Part shown: in pieces, positions 16,993 through 25,017 of the stretch | Layout: each line of letters starts with the position of its first letter | Position numbering within the stretch: position 1 is the stretch's first letter | DNA from: Undibacterium hunanense | Lineage (GTDB): Bacteria > Pseudomonadota > Gammaproteobacteria > Burkholderiales > Burkholderiaceae_D | Reading direction: 5' to 3' | Assembly: GCF_014284335.1 (NCBI RefSeq) | Contig: NZ_JACOGF010000019.1 | Span: 19,342-83,341, forward strand | DNA: 64,000 bases | Notes under the pieces: generated by a model | Databases searched by the model: none | The model's input: the letters and a program-made list of their open reading frames with translations, nothing else | What the model was told of the DNA's origin: nothing | Translations under genes and position numbers: made by a program

Positions 16993-17616
16993 ATGCTGTT
17001 AAGCCTGGTTTCTGCCTGTGGTGCCGGTTTTCATACCAGTCAATACGCCAGCCAATACGGCGGCCTTGCTGCTGCCATCGCACAACGTCGCGCGCTGGCG
17101 GGCAGGAATGTATTATTGCTGACGCAATGCATGGCGGACAAGCAGGCTAATCAATACAAAAAACCCGCAGAAAACCGGATGTGGCAGATCAGAGAAATGA
17201 AAATCGCCGCTACTAGCCGCACGGTAAAAAGTGAGGCCTTGATGGCTGAACTGGCGATTGCCAGGCAATCCACCTGCGATGTCGTCCTGGACTTGCAGCA
17301 AGTGCATACAGATGTCGCCCTGCATCTGCTGGTCGAAAGCCACATGCTGGTTTTTTATATACAGACCGCATTGTGGAAGCGCAACAGGCACACCAGGATG
17401 ATGCAATGTATTCGTGCTGCAAGAGAAAAAAATCAATCACTACCCGTGCTGTTCATACTTGATGACATCAACAGCAAGACTGGACAGGATCTGGTCAACA
17501 AACTGGCGCGACAATTGCACGATGTGCGTTTCCTGTTGGCGAATACATCTGCCGATCTGGCTCTTGCCAGTATCTACAAAAGCATCTTCCTACCTGCCGC
17601 CTTACAAACCATCTGA
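16993..17616 (+). CDS. Strongly decayed ParA-like protein
   Basis: The 207-residue protein starts MLLSLVSACGAGFHTSQY. This sits where ParA has its P-loop, but the catalytic Lys is replaced by His (GAGFHTS). A later RNVLLLTQ matches the ParA second strand, VVLDLQQVHTDVALHLLVES matches the switch II region, and the end resembles the ParA C-terminal helices. It can hardly hydrolyse ATP in the usual way. The assignment rests on pattern and context, and confidence in the fold is moderate. It is the last gene of the operon and is followed by a strong stem-loop. Confidence 0.62.
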   Translation: MLLSLVSACGAGFHTSQYASQYGGLAAAIAQRRALAGRNVLLLTQCMADKQANQYKKPAENRMWQIREMKIAATSRTVKSEALMAELAIARQSTCDVVLDLQQVHTDVALHLLVESHMLVFYIQTALWKRNRHTRMMQCIRAAREKNQSLPVLFILDDINSKTGQDLVNKLARQLHDVRFLLANTSADLALASIYKSIFLPAALQTI

Positions 17617-17646
17617 ACACATCAGACACCTGAACAAACACCTGAA

Positions 17647-17688
17647 CGGCCTGAAGCCTGAATCATTGCGATTCGTGGCTTCAGGCCG
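17647..17688. terminator. Strong stem-loop between convergent genes
   Basis: CGGCCTGAAGCC (17647-17658) pairs with GGCTTCAGGCCG (17677-17688). There is no T-tract on the plus-strand side (AAAAAATAG follows) nor on the minus-strand exit, so it may act with Rho or as a message-end stabiliser for both convergent genes. Confidence 0.55.
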
Positions 17689-17705
17689 AAAAAATAGCAG
17701 GCTTA

Positions 17706-18449
17706 TCAGAAAGTTTTACTTATTGCCACCACCACAGCCGTCTTGCCCAGGAACTTGCCATTCGCTGGTGATGCGTAGGCGACTTCACTGGCATTGGTTC
17801 CTATGACTGCCAGGGATGCAGTGAGTACACCGAAGTCCTTGCTGACACCCAGTTTCCAGTCGGTATAGCTGGCGGCACCCGTGTTCTTCACCTGTTGATG
17901 ACCGGCATGCAGGTTCAGTGTCAGGCCGCTGCTGATGTTGCTGATATCGATATTCGCACCCAGGTCCAGGTAACCGCTATTCTTGCTGTCGGCAAAGCCG
18001 AACAGGTTGGTGACTGAATGCGAATACTTGGCATACGCAGGGCCGTAGGATAATTGTCCATAAATTTCCGTGGTGTTGGCACTGACTGCCAGGCCATTCG
18101 ATGGATAGACATAGCTCAATACGCCGACATCATAGCTGACATCCTTGCTGATTTCGCCGCGCTTGCCGGCATACAGGTCGATTTCCACATCGCCACCGCC
18201 ACCGGCATCCTTGGTCCATTTGATGCTGGATGCCCAGGCACCTGCATAAAAACCGCTAGGATTGTGGGTGTAATCGGCCCCGCCTTGCAAGGCTGGCTGC
18301 AAGCGGGTTTGGGAAATACCGCGATAGCGATAATCGGATGTGACAGCGGCATTGAAACTGACTTCATTGTCAGGCTTGGCATCTTCTGCAGCGGCGATGC
18401 CGGTAAAAAATACGCTGCTGATAGCGGCTGCCATGATCAACTTCTTCAT
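17706..18449 (-). CDS. TorF-family putative porin
   Basis: The start at 18449 (MKKLIMAAAISSVFF) follows AGGAAGTAAT and gives a clean signal peptide cleaved near AAA, about residue 20; a Met five codons upstream is less likely. The mature 225 or so residues are rich in alternating polar and aromatic residues with the family opening VSFNAAVTSDYRYRGISQT and a C-terminal Phe (AISKTF), as expected of an outer-membrane beta-barrel. The TorF family is described by sequence; its transported solute is not established. It is a single gene with a terminator-like hairpin downstream. Confidence 0.85.
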   Translation of the reverse strand: MKKLIMAAAISSVFFTGIAAAEDAKPDNEVSFNAAVTSDYRYRGISQTRLQPALQGGADYTHNPSGFYAGAWASSIKWTKDAGGGGDVEIDLYAGKRGEISKDVSYDVGVLSYVYPSNGLAVSANTTEIYGQLSYGPAYAKYSHSVTNLFGFADSKNSGYLDLGANIDISNISSGLTLNLHAGHQQVKNTGAASYTDWKLGVSKDFGVLTASLAVIGTNASEVAYASPANGKFLGKTAVVVAISKTF

Positions 18450-18628
18450 ATTACTTCCTCTCACTATTAAGGACGCTTCGTCCTGGTTGGTGCTGATGTC
18501 ACCAGACTACATCAGGGTGTGTTGATGACATCAGTCACGTTAAAATTCATGCCTATACAAAATTTCGGGCGCAAAAGTCCCTCCGGCAAAAGACGTGTTG
18601 CCGGGTATTCAAGCCGCTTTATCAGTTT

Positions 18629-19348
18629 TTAATTTGGCAGAAGAAGCCGATAGCCTATGGCCGTCTCCGTCAGCAAATAGCGCGGTTGTGCGGGATCGTC
18701 TTCCAGTTTGTGGCGCAAGTGGCCCATATAAATACGCAGATAATGTCCATTTTCGGCATGGCTGGGGCCCCATACCTCACGTAATAATTGCGGGTTGGTG
18801 ACAACCCGTCCGACATGGGTGACCAGCACCATCAATAGCCTGAATTCTGTCGGTGTCAGTTTCACCATTTGCCCGGCCTTGGTCACCAGGCGTGCTTTCA
18901 TATCGACCTTGACATCACCAAACTGCAGCACGCCACCAAGGCTGATGCCGGGCTGACGTTGGCGCCTGAAAGTGGCACGCACCCGTGCCAGCAATTCACC
19001 GACACCGAAAGGCTTGCTCAGGTAATCATCGGCACCGGCATCGAGTGCCTTGATCTTGTCTTGCTCACTGACACGGGCAGACAAAACAATGATGGGTACG
19101 CTGGACCATTTGCGCACGTCGCGGATAAAGTTGAGGCCGTCACCGTCCGGCAAACCCAGATCAAGCACGATCAGGTCAGGCTGGCGGGTACCGGCATCGA
19201 CCAGCCCGCGTTGCAGGGTGGCAGATTCGAAAACCTGCCATTCTTCGTCTTCAAGAGCGCTGCGGACAAAGCGGCGGATTTGTGGTTCGTCTTCCACTAG
19301 CAGGGCAGTGGGTGTACTTGCAAGAGCACTTAAAAGGCTGGGTGTCAT
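18629..19348 (-). CDS. kdpE: KdpE, response regulator of the potassium-transport system
   Basis: The 239-residue OmpR-family regulator has a 13-residue N-terminal extension, receiver Asp63 (LIVLDLGLPDGDG), Lys in YLSKPFGVGE and a winged helix (LTPTEFRLLMVLV, ETAIGYRLLLPN). Phosphorylated by KdpD, it activates the kdp operon under potassium limitation or osmotic stress. Its start codon overlaps the kdpD stop by four bases (ATGA), so it is the last gene of the operon. Confidence 0.95.
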   Translation of the reverse strand: MTPSLLSALASTPTALLVEDEPQIRRFVRSALEDEEWQVFESATLQRGLVDAGTRQPDLIVLDLGLPDGDGLNFIRDVRKWSSVPIIVLSARVSEQDKIKALDAGADDYLSKPFGVGELLARVRATFRRQRQPGISLGGVLQFGDVKVDMKARLVTKAGQMVKLTPTEFRLLMVLVTHVGRVVTNPQLLREVWGPSHAENGHYLRIYMGHLRHKLEDDPAQPRYLLTETAIGYRLLLPN

Positions 19349-22107
19349 GATGCTGTGATCAGGTTCTGTTCTTCAGGTTCAGGTTCAGGTTCAGGTTCAA
19401 GCTCTGGCAGGGCCGGTGGGGTACCCAGTGGCAAACTGAATACGATGCAGGCACCGCCATCAGGTGAATGACCAGCGCCCATGCTGCCGCCATGGGCGCT
19501 GACGATGGCGCGACAAATTGCCAGGCCCAGGCCCACACCCGGCAAGGCAGATTCACGTTCACCACGGGTAAATTTTTCAAATACGGCTTCTTCACGGCCG
19601 ACCGGCAAGCCAGGGCCGTTGTCATAGACGCGGACTTCCAGCAGGTCGCCACTGGCCTGGGCCGCAATCGTGATCAGGGATGCTGGTGGCGTATATTTGG
19701 TCGCGTTTTCCAGCAGATTGCACAAGACGCGTTCTATCAATACGGCATCAAAACTGATCAGTGGCAAATCGCGGTCCAGCCGGGTTTCCACCCTGTGCTG
19801 CTGCAACTGGAAGGCGCAGATGCGCAAGGCACTGCCCACCACTTCTTCAAACGGTTGCCATTGCAGATTCAACCTGACTTCACCACTTTCTATTCTCGCC
19901 ATATCCAGCAGATTGGTGACCAGGGCGCTCATGCGCAGGGTTTCATCACGCAGGGCCTGGGCCATTTTCAATTGTGTGTCCGCCAGTGCCGGTTTCGACA
20001 TCGCCAGTGATTCTGATATACCGACCAGTGAGGTCAGTGGTGTACGCAAATCATGCGACAGCGCCGCCAGCAGGGAATTGCGCAGGCGTTCCGATTCCAT
20101 ATGGATCAGGGCATTTTGCGCCACTTCAATATAGTGCACGCGTTCCAGCGCAATCGCGGCCAGCGCGGCAAAGGTATCCAGTTGCTGTCTTTGCTCGGGA
20201 ATCATGATCCAGCGCCGGCTTTCCGGCTGTATGGCCAGCAAACCACGCGTGCGCATGGGCGCCACTAGCGGCAGATAAAAGAAATTTCCCGCGGGCAGGG
20301 TGTCGGTGCCTATACCTGCCGCTTCCACCTTGTCAAAGGCCCATTGTGCAATGCCTATGTCCAGACCAGGCACGCTCGTGGCTGGTGCCTGCAAACGTCC
20401 ATTTTCATCTGGCAGCAACAAGGTCGCCTGCGCCCGGAACGCTCTTTGTATGATGACTTGCGTGGTTTCGGAAATCTGCTCTGCCAGCAGCACGCCAGAC
20501 AAATCACGTGCAAATTCATACAATGCACGGGCGCGGGATTCACGGTGTGAAGCCACCCGTGCCTGATAGCGCAGATCGGCGGTCAGATGCCCGGTAATCA
20601 AACCAACCACCAGCATGACGACAAAGGTCATCAGGTATTGCAGATCACTGACAGCAAAAGAAAAACGTGGCGGTACAAAAAAGAAATCAAACACGGCAAT
20701 ACCGATAACGGTAGCCACCACCGACGGGCCACGCCCGAAACGCACGGCCACCAGTACCACTGTCAACAGGAACAGCATCGCAATATTGACCAGATTGAAT
20801 ACATCAATCAGGGGTGTAGCGATGAGGCCGGTAAATATACTGGCCAGTGCCGCAAACACATAGCGCCAGTGGCGCGGCGCTACACGCGGGCTGGCGTACT
20901 CGGCAGAACGCGGCGACGTGGTGTCCTTGTTGCTGGCGGATTCGGCAACGGCATTGGTGGCCTCGCCCACTTCTATCAAATCGAGGTCTGGCGCATACGC
21001 GGCAATGCGTTGCAGTTGGGAGGCACGATGCCATTGCAAATGCCATTTGTGTTGCTGCTGGCGACCCAGTACGATGCGTGAAAAATTATGGCTATGGGCA
21101 TAATCGACGATGGCCTGGGCGATGTCTTTGCCTGTCAGCACCGCTGTGCTGGCCCCCAGGTCTTGCGCCAGTTTCAGATTTTTCAGGATACGTTCACGCT
21201 GTGCCGACGGCAGGCGTTGCAGTTGCGGTGTTTCCACATACACGGCATGCCATTCGGCATTCATCTGGCTGGCCAGGCGGGCCGCACTGCGTACCAGATG
21301 GCCGGATTCTGCCTGTGGCCCGACACAAGCCAGCAGGGCAGCATCGGTTTTCCAGATCGCGCCTATGGATTTTTCTATGCGATAGGCCTGTACGTCATCT
21401 TCTATGCGGTCTGCGGTACGGCGCAGGGCCAGCTCGCGCAAGGCGATCAGGTTCCCCTTGCGGAAAAAATTCTGGGCTGCGCGTTCAGCCTGCTGCATTT
21501 TGTAGACCCGGCCTGATTTCAGCCTGGCCAGCAATTCGTCAGCGGGTATATCCACCAGCACCACTTCATCGGCTTCGTCAAATACCTTGTCGGGCAAGGT
21601 CTCGGCCACGCGTATGCCGGTGATGCCGCCCACCACATCATTCAGGCTTTCCAGATGCTGGACATTCACCGTGGTGAACACATCGATACCGGCAGCCAGC
21701 AATTCATCCACATCCTGCCAGCGTTTCGGGTGGCGTGAACCGGCTGCGTTTGAATGTGCCAGTTCATCCATCAGTATCAGGGCAGGGCGGCGCTGTAGTG
21801 CCGTGTCGATATCAAATTCTGTGAGTGTCTTGTCGCGATAAGCAATGGCACGCGGTGGCAAGACTTCCAGCCCATCGAGCAGGGCTGCGGTTTCATCACG
21901 GCCATGGGTTTCTATGACGCCTATCAGTACTTCATGGCCTTCTGCGATCAGCTTGCGGGCGGCAGTCAGCATGGCATAGGTTTTGCCCACACCGGCGGAT
22001 GCACCGAAATAAATGCGCAGGCGGCCACGGCTGGCACGCCTTTCCTGCTCCTGCACGTGGGCAAGCAAGACATCGGGGTCAGGACGCTGATCGCTGTGAT
22101 TGGCCAT
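19345..22107 (-). CDS. kdpD: KdpD, potassium/turgor sensor histidine kinase
   Basis: The 920-residue protein has the N-terminal KdpD domain with Walker A GASAGVGKT (35-43) and DELAHSN, a universal-stress-like domain (about 250-375), four membrane helices (about 415-510), a GAF-like region, phospho-acceptor His685 in SHDLRTPLTSLVG and an ATPase domain (DNGPGLP, GVGLGLAICR). It senses potassium and turgor and phosphorylates KdpE. The tail is odd: ELEPEPEPEPEPEEQ, encoded by a 6-bp tandem repeat near 19374-19400, a slippage-prone end that differs from the usual KdpD terminus. Confidence 0.95.
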   Translation of the reverse strand: MANHSDQRPDPDVLLAHVQEQERRASRGRLRIYFGASAGVGKTYAMLTAARKLIAEGHEVLIGVIETHGRDETAALLDGLEVLPPRAIAYRDKTLTEFDIDTALQRRPALILMDELAHSNAAGSRHPKRWQDVDELLAAGIDVFTTVNVQHLESLNDVVGGITGIRVAETLPDKVFDEADEVVLVDIPADELLARLKSGRVYKMQQAERAAQNFFRKGNLIALRELALRRTADRIEDDVQAYRIEKSIGAIWKTDAALLACVGPQAESGHLVRSAARLASQMNAEWHAVYVETPQLQRLPSAQRERILKNLKLAQDLGASTAVLTGKDIAQAIVDYAHSHNFSRIVLGRQQQHKWHLQWHRASQLQRIAAYAPDLDLIEVGEATNAVAESASNKDTTSPRSAEYASPRVAPRHWRYVFAALASIFTGLIATPLIDVFNLVNIAMLFLLTVVLVAVRFGRGPSVVATVIGIAVFDFFFVPPRFSFAVSDLQYLMTFVVMLVVGLITGHLTADLRYQARVASHRESRARALYEFARDLSGVLLAEQISETTQVIIQRAFRAQATLLLPDENGRLQAPATSVPGLDIGIAQWAFDKVEAAGIGTDTLPAGNFFYLPLVAPMRTRGLLAIQPESRRWIMIPEQRQQLDTFAALAAIALERVHYIEVAQNALIHMESERLRNSLLAALSHDLRTPLTSLVGISESLAMSKPALADTQLKMAQALRDETLRMSALVTNLLDMARIESGEVRLNLQWQPFEEVVGSALRICAFQLQQHRVETRLDRDLPLISFDAVLIERVLCNLLENATKYTPPASLITIAAQASGDLLEVRVYDNGPGLPVGREEAVFEKFTRGERESALPGVGLGLAICRAIVSAHGGSMGAGHSPDGGACIVFSLPLGTPPALPELEPEPEPEPEEQNLITAS
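19374..19400. repeat. 6-bp tandem repeat at the 3' end of kdpD
   Basis: Four to five copies of CAGGTT/GGTTCA lie head to tail and encode the Glu-Pro repeat at the KdpD C-terminus. Copy number could vary by slippage without breaking the frame. Confidence 0.75.
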
Positions 22108-22149
22108 AAAGTAATGAATTCGTCGAATAGAAACCGTAGATGACTATGA

Positions 22150-22764
22150 TTATCCTTTTTTATCCAGTGCCATGTTCAATTCCAGCACATTCACCCTGGC
22201 TTCGCCAAGTACGCCAAACACCGGCTGTTTGCCAAATTGTTCGATCAGGGCATTCACCTGCTTCAATTCCAGTTTGCGCTCACGCGCTATCCTTGCAGAC
22301 TGATAATACGCTGCTGCCAGACTGATGTCAGGGTCCAGCCCGCTGGCGGATGCGGTTACCAGATCGACCGGGATTTTGGCGGTATTGCCAGGGTCAGCTG
22401 CTTTCAGGGCGTCGATACGGCCTTTGACTGCATCGGTTTGTGCCGGATTGGTGGGGCCAAAGTTGGAGCCGCTGGATGCCAGGGCATTATTCGGCATGGG
22501 GCCGGTAGCCGATGGCCTGCCCCAGAAATAGCCGGGGGAAGAAAAAGCCTGGCCGATCAGGGAAGATCCCACGGTCTTGCCGTCACGCACGACCAGACTG
22601 CCTTCTGCCTGGTCATTGAAGGCAACTTTGCCTATGCCTGTCATGGCATACGGATAAATGACACCGACGACCAGGGTCAGGCCGGCAAACAGGGTCAGGG
22701 CCGGACGCAGGGTTGAACTGATGCTGTTGGAGCTGACGCCGTTAGAACTAATGATGCTAGTCAT
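22150..22764 (-). CDS. kdpC: KdpC, stabilising subunit of the potassium-transporting ATPase
   Basis: The 204-residue protein has one membrane helix (about 20-40, LRPALTLFAGLTLVVGVIYP) and a periplasmic domain with the family motifs SSPGYFWGRPSAT, NLGPTNP-like GSNFGPTNPA, and DLVTASASGLDPDIS. It stabilises the KdpAB complex at the inner membrane. The N-terminus has a short Ser/Asn-rich extension. AAGGAAATCATC precedes the ATG. It lies between kdpB and kdpD as usual. Confidence 0.96.
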   Translation of the reverse strand: MTSIISSNGVSSNSISSTLRPALTLFAGLTLVVGVIYPYAMTGIGKVAFNDQAEGSLVVRDGKTVGSSLIGQAFSSPGYFWGRPSATGPMPNNALASSGSNFGPTNPAQTDAVKGRIDALKAADPGNTAKIPVDLVTASASGLDPDISLAAAYYQSARIARERKLELKQVNALIEQFGKQPVFGVLGEARVNVLELNMALDKKG

Positions 22765-22812
22765 GATGATTTCCTTTTTCAGTGTAATGGTGAACGCAGA
22801 TCAGGCCACAGA

Positions 22813-24933
22813 TCAAGCCAAATTCAGCAGGGCCAGAATGACGTCAATCAACTTGATACCGATGAAGGGCAACACGATGCCACCCAGACCATAAATCAGC
22901 AGATTGCGACGCAACAGCAGGGATGCACCGATGGCGCGGTATTTGACGCCTTTCAGGGCCAGCGGGATCAGGAACACGATAATCAGGGCATTGAAGATCA
23001 CCGCCGACATGATGGCTGACGACGGGCTGGTCAGATGCATGATGTCGAGCGCCTTTAACTGTGGATAAGTGGCGACAAAGGCCGCCGGAATAATCGCAAA
23101 GTATTTGGCGATGTCATTGGCGATGGAGAAGGTGGTCAGGGAGCCACGTGTCATCAGCATCTGTTTGCCGATTTCCACAATCTCCAGCAACTTGGTGGGA
23201 TTGGAATCGAGGTCCACCATATTGCCAGCCTCTTTTGCGGCCTGGGTACCGGAACTCATGGCGACAGCAACGTCGGCCTGTGCCAGCGCCGGGGCGTCAT
23301 TGGTGCCGTCACCGGTCATGGCAACCAGACGGCCTTCTGACTGGTAGCTGCGTATCAGTTTGAGCTTGTCTTCAGGCGTGGCTTCTGCCAAAAAGTCATC
23401 AACACCTGCTTCTGCGGCAATGGCGGCAGCAGTCAGCTTGTTGTCACCGGTGATCATGATAGTTTTGATACCCATGCGGCGCAGTTCGGCAAACCTTTCC
23501 TTGATGCCGCCCTTGACGATATCTTTCAGTTCTATCGTACCCATGACTTTGCCGTCATCCACCACCACCAGCGGTGTGCTGCCGCGACGGGAAATGTCTT
23601 CCACTACACGCGATACGTCAGCAGGAAATGGCCGGCCCATGGATTCCACATATTTTTTGACAGAATCGGCTGCGCCCTTGCGTATCTTGCGTTCAGCAAT
23701 ATCAACACCGCTCATGCGGGTCTGTGCCGTGAATTGCACGAAGCTTGCGTTCAGCGATGCCATTTCACGTTCACGCAAGTTGTAGCGCTGTTTGGCAAAA
23801 ATGACGATGCTGCGACCTTCTGGCGTTTCATCCGCCAGCGATGCCAGTTGGGCAGAATCCGCCAGTTGCGGCAGGCTGACGCCAGGTGCCGGGAAAAAAT
23901 CCGAAGCCTGACGGTTACCCAGAGTGATGGTGCCGGTTTTATCCAGCATCAGGACATCCACGTCACCCGCAGCTTCCACTGCACGACCAGAAGTGGCGAT
24001 GACGTTCGCCTGCATCATACGGCTCATGCCAGCCACACCAATAGCTGACAGCAAACCACCGATGGTAGTGGGGATCAGGCATACCAGCAAGGCAATCAGC
24101 ACGGTAATCGAAATAGGTGCCGAGGCAATACCAGCGGCCTTGGCCGCATCCACACTGAACAATGAAAATGGCAATAAGGTCACGGTGACAGCCAGGAAGA
24201 TGATGGTCAACGCCACCAGCAAGATGGTCAGGGCAACTTCGTTCGGGGTTTTCTGGCGCTTGGCACCTTCTACCATGGCGATCATGCGGTCAATGAAGGC
24301 TTCGCCGGGATTCGACGTGACTTTCACGACCAGCCAGTCGGACAGCACGCGGGTACCACCTGTGACAGCAGAAAAATCACCGCCGGATTCACGTATCACC
24401 GGTGCAGATTCACCGGTAATCGCGCTTTCATCGACGGTGGCCACGCCTTCGATGACTTCGCCATCAATAGGGATGACATCATTGGCTTCGACCAGCACCA
24501 CATCGCCTTTGCGCAAGTCATTGGCAGATGCTGGCAGCCAGGTAGTGCCGTGTTTTGGCGTCGCCAGCTTTTTGGCCATCACGGTTTGCTTCAATGCGCG
24601 CAGTGAAGCTGCCTGGGCCTTGCTGCGACCTTCTGCCAGGGCTTCGGCAAAATTCGCAAACAGAACGGTGAACCACAACCAGACAGAGATGGCGAGAATG
24701 AAACCAGGGCTGGCTTCCCCTTGCCCCATAAGTGATTGCACGAACAGGGCGCTGGTGATGATGCTGCCGACATACACGACGAACATCACCGGGCTGCGCA
24801 ATTGCGTGCGTGGACTCAGTTTTTTGAATGAGTCGATAACAGCTGGCAGTATGAGGCTGGAATCGAACAAGGACAGGCGTGGCTTGCTGCCACCAAGGCT
24901 GTCCGCGGTTTTTTGTACACTAGTACTAGACAT
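22813..24933 (-). CDS. kdpB: KdpB, catalytic P-type ATPase subunit
   Basis: The 706-residue P-type ATPase has the actuator motif TGES (in ESAITGESAPV), the phosphorylation site DKTGT, and the hinge TGDGTNDAPALA, with about seven membrane helices. It energises potassium movement through KdpA. All catalytic residues are intact. It is slightly longer than the E. coli protein because of an N-terminal 25-residue extension. An 84-bp gap with a GC-rich stem separates it from kdpA. Confidence 0.97.
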   Translation of the reverse strand: MSSTSVQKTADSLGGSKPRLSLFDSSLILPAVIDSFKKLSPRTQLRSPVMFVVYVGSIITSALFVQSLMGQGEASPGFILAISVWLWFTVLFANFAEALAEGRSKAQAASLRALKQTVMAKKLATPKHGTTWLPASANDLRKGDVVLVEANDVIPIDGEVIEGVATVDESAITGESAPVIRESGGDFSAVTGGTRVLSDWLVVKVTSNPGEAFIDRMIAMVEGAKRQKTPNEVALTILLVALTIIFLAVTVTLLPFSLFSVDAAKAAGIASAPISITVLIALLVCLIPTTIGGLLSAIGVAGMSRMMQANVIATSGRAVEAAGDVDVLMLDKTGTITLGNRQASDFFPAPGVSLPQLADSAQLASLADETPEGRSIVIFAKQRYNLREREMASLNASFVQFTAQTRMSGVDIAERKIRKGAADSVKKYVESMGRPFPADVSRVVEDISRRGSTPLVVVDDGKVMGTIELKDIVKGGIKERFAELRRMGIKTIMITGDNKLTAAAIAAEAGVDDFLAEATPEDKLKLIRSYQSEGRLVAMTGDGTNDAPALAQADVAVAMSSGTQAAKEAGNMVDLDSNPTKLLEIVEIGKQMLMTRGSLTTFSIANDIAKYFAIIPAAFVATYPQLKALDIMHLTSPSSAIMSAVIFNALIIVFLIPLALKGVKYRAIGASLLLRRNLLIYGLGGIVLPFIGIKLIDVILALLNLA

Positions 24934-24967
24934 GAAAATCCCCTTAAACTACGTGTGGGCCTGAAGC

Positions 24968-24997
24968 GCGCGGCGAAGAACGTGGAATCGGCCGCGC
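24968..24997 (-). promoter_or_regulatory. GC-rich stem between kdpA and kdpB
   Basis: GCGCGGC (24968-24974) pairs with GCCGCGC (24991-24997), flanked by the further partial pairs GCCTGAA and TTCAGGC. With no T-tract it is more likely a processing or translation-control element than a terminator. Confidence 0.4.
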
Positions 24998-25017
24998 CTC
25001 TGATTCAGGCATCCGCT

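Noticed and set aside
15807..17616. A plasmid or chromosome partition locus
   Set aside because: No ParB-like gene and no centromere-like repeats are nearby, and both ParA-like proteins have damaged P-loops.
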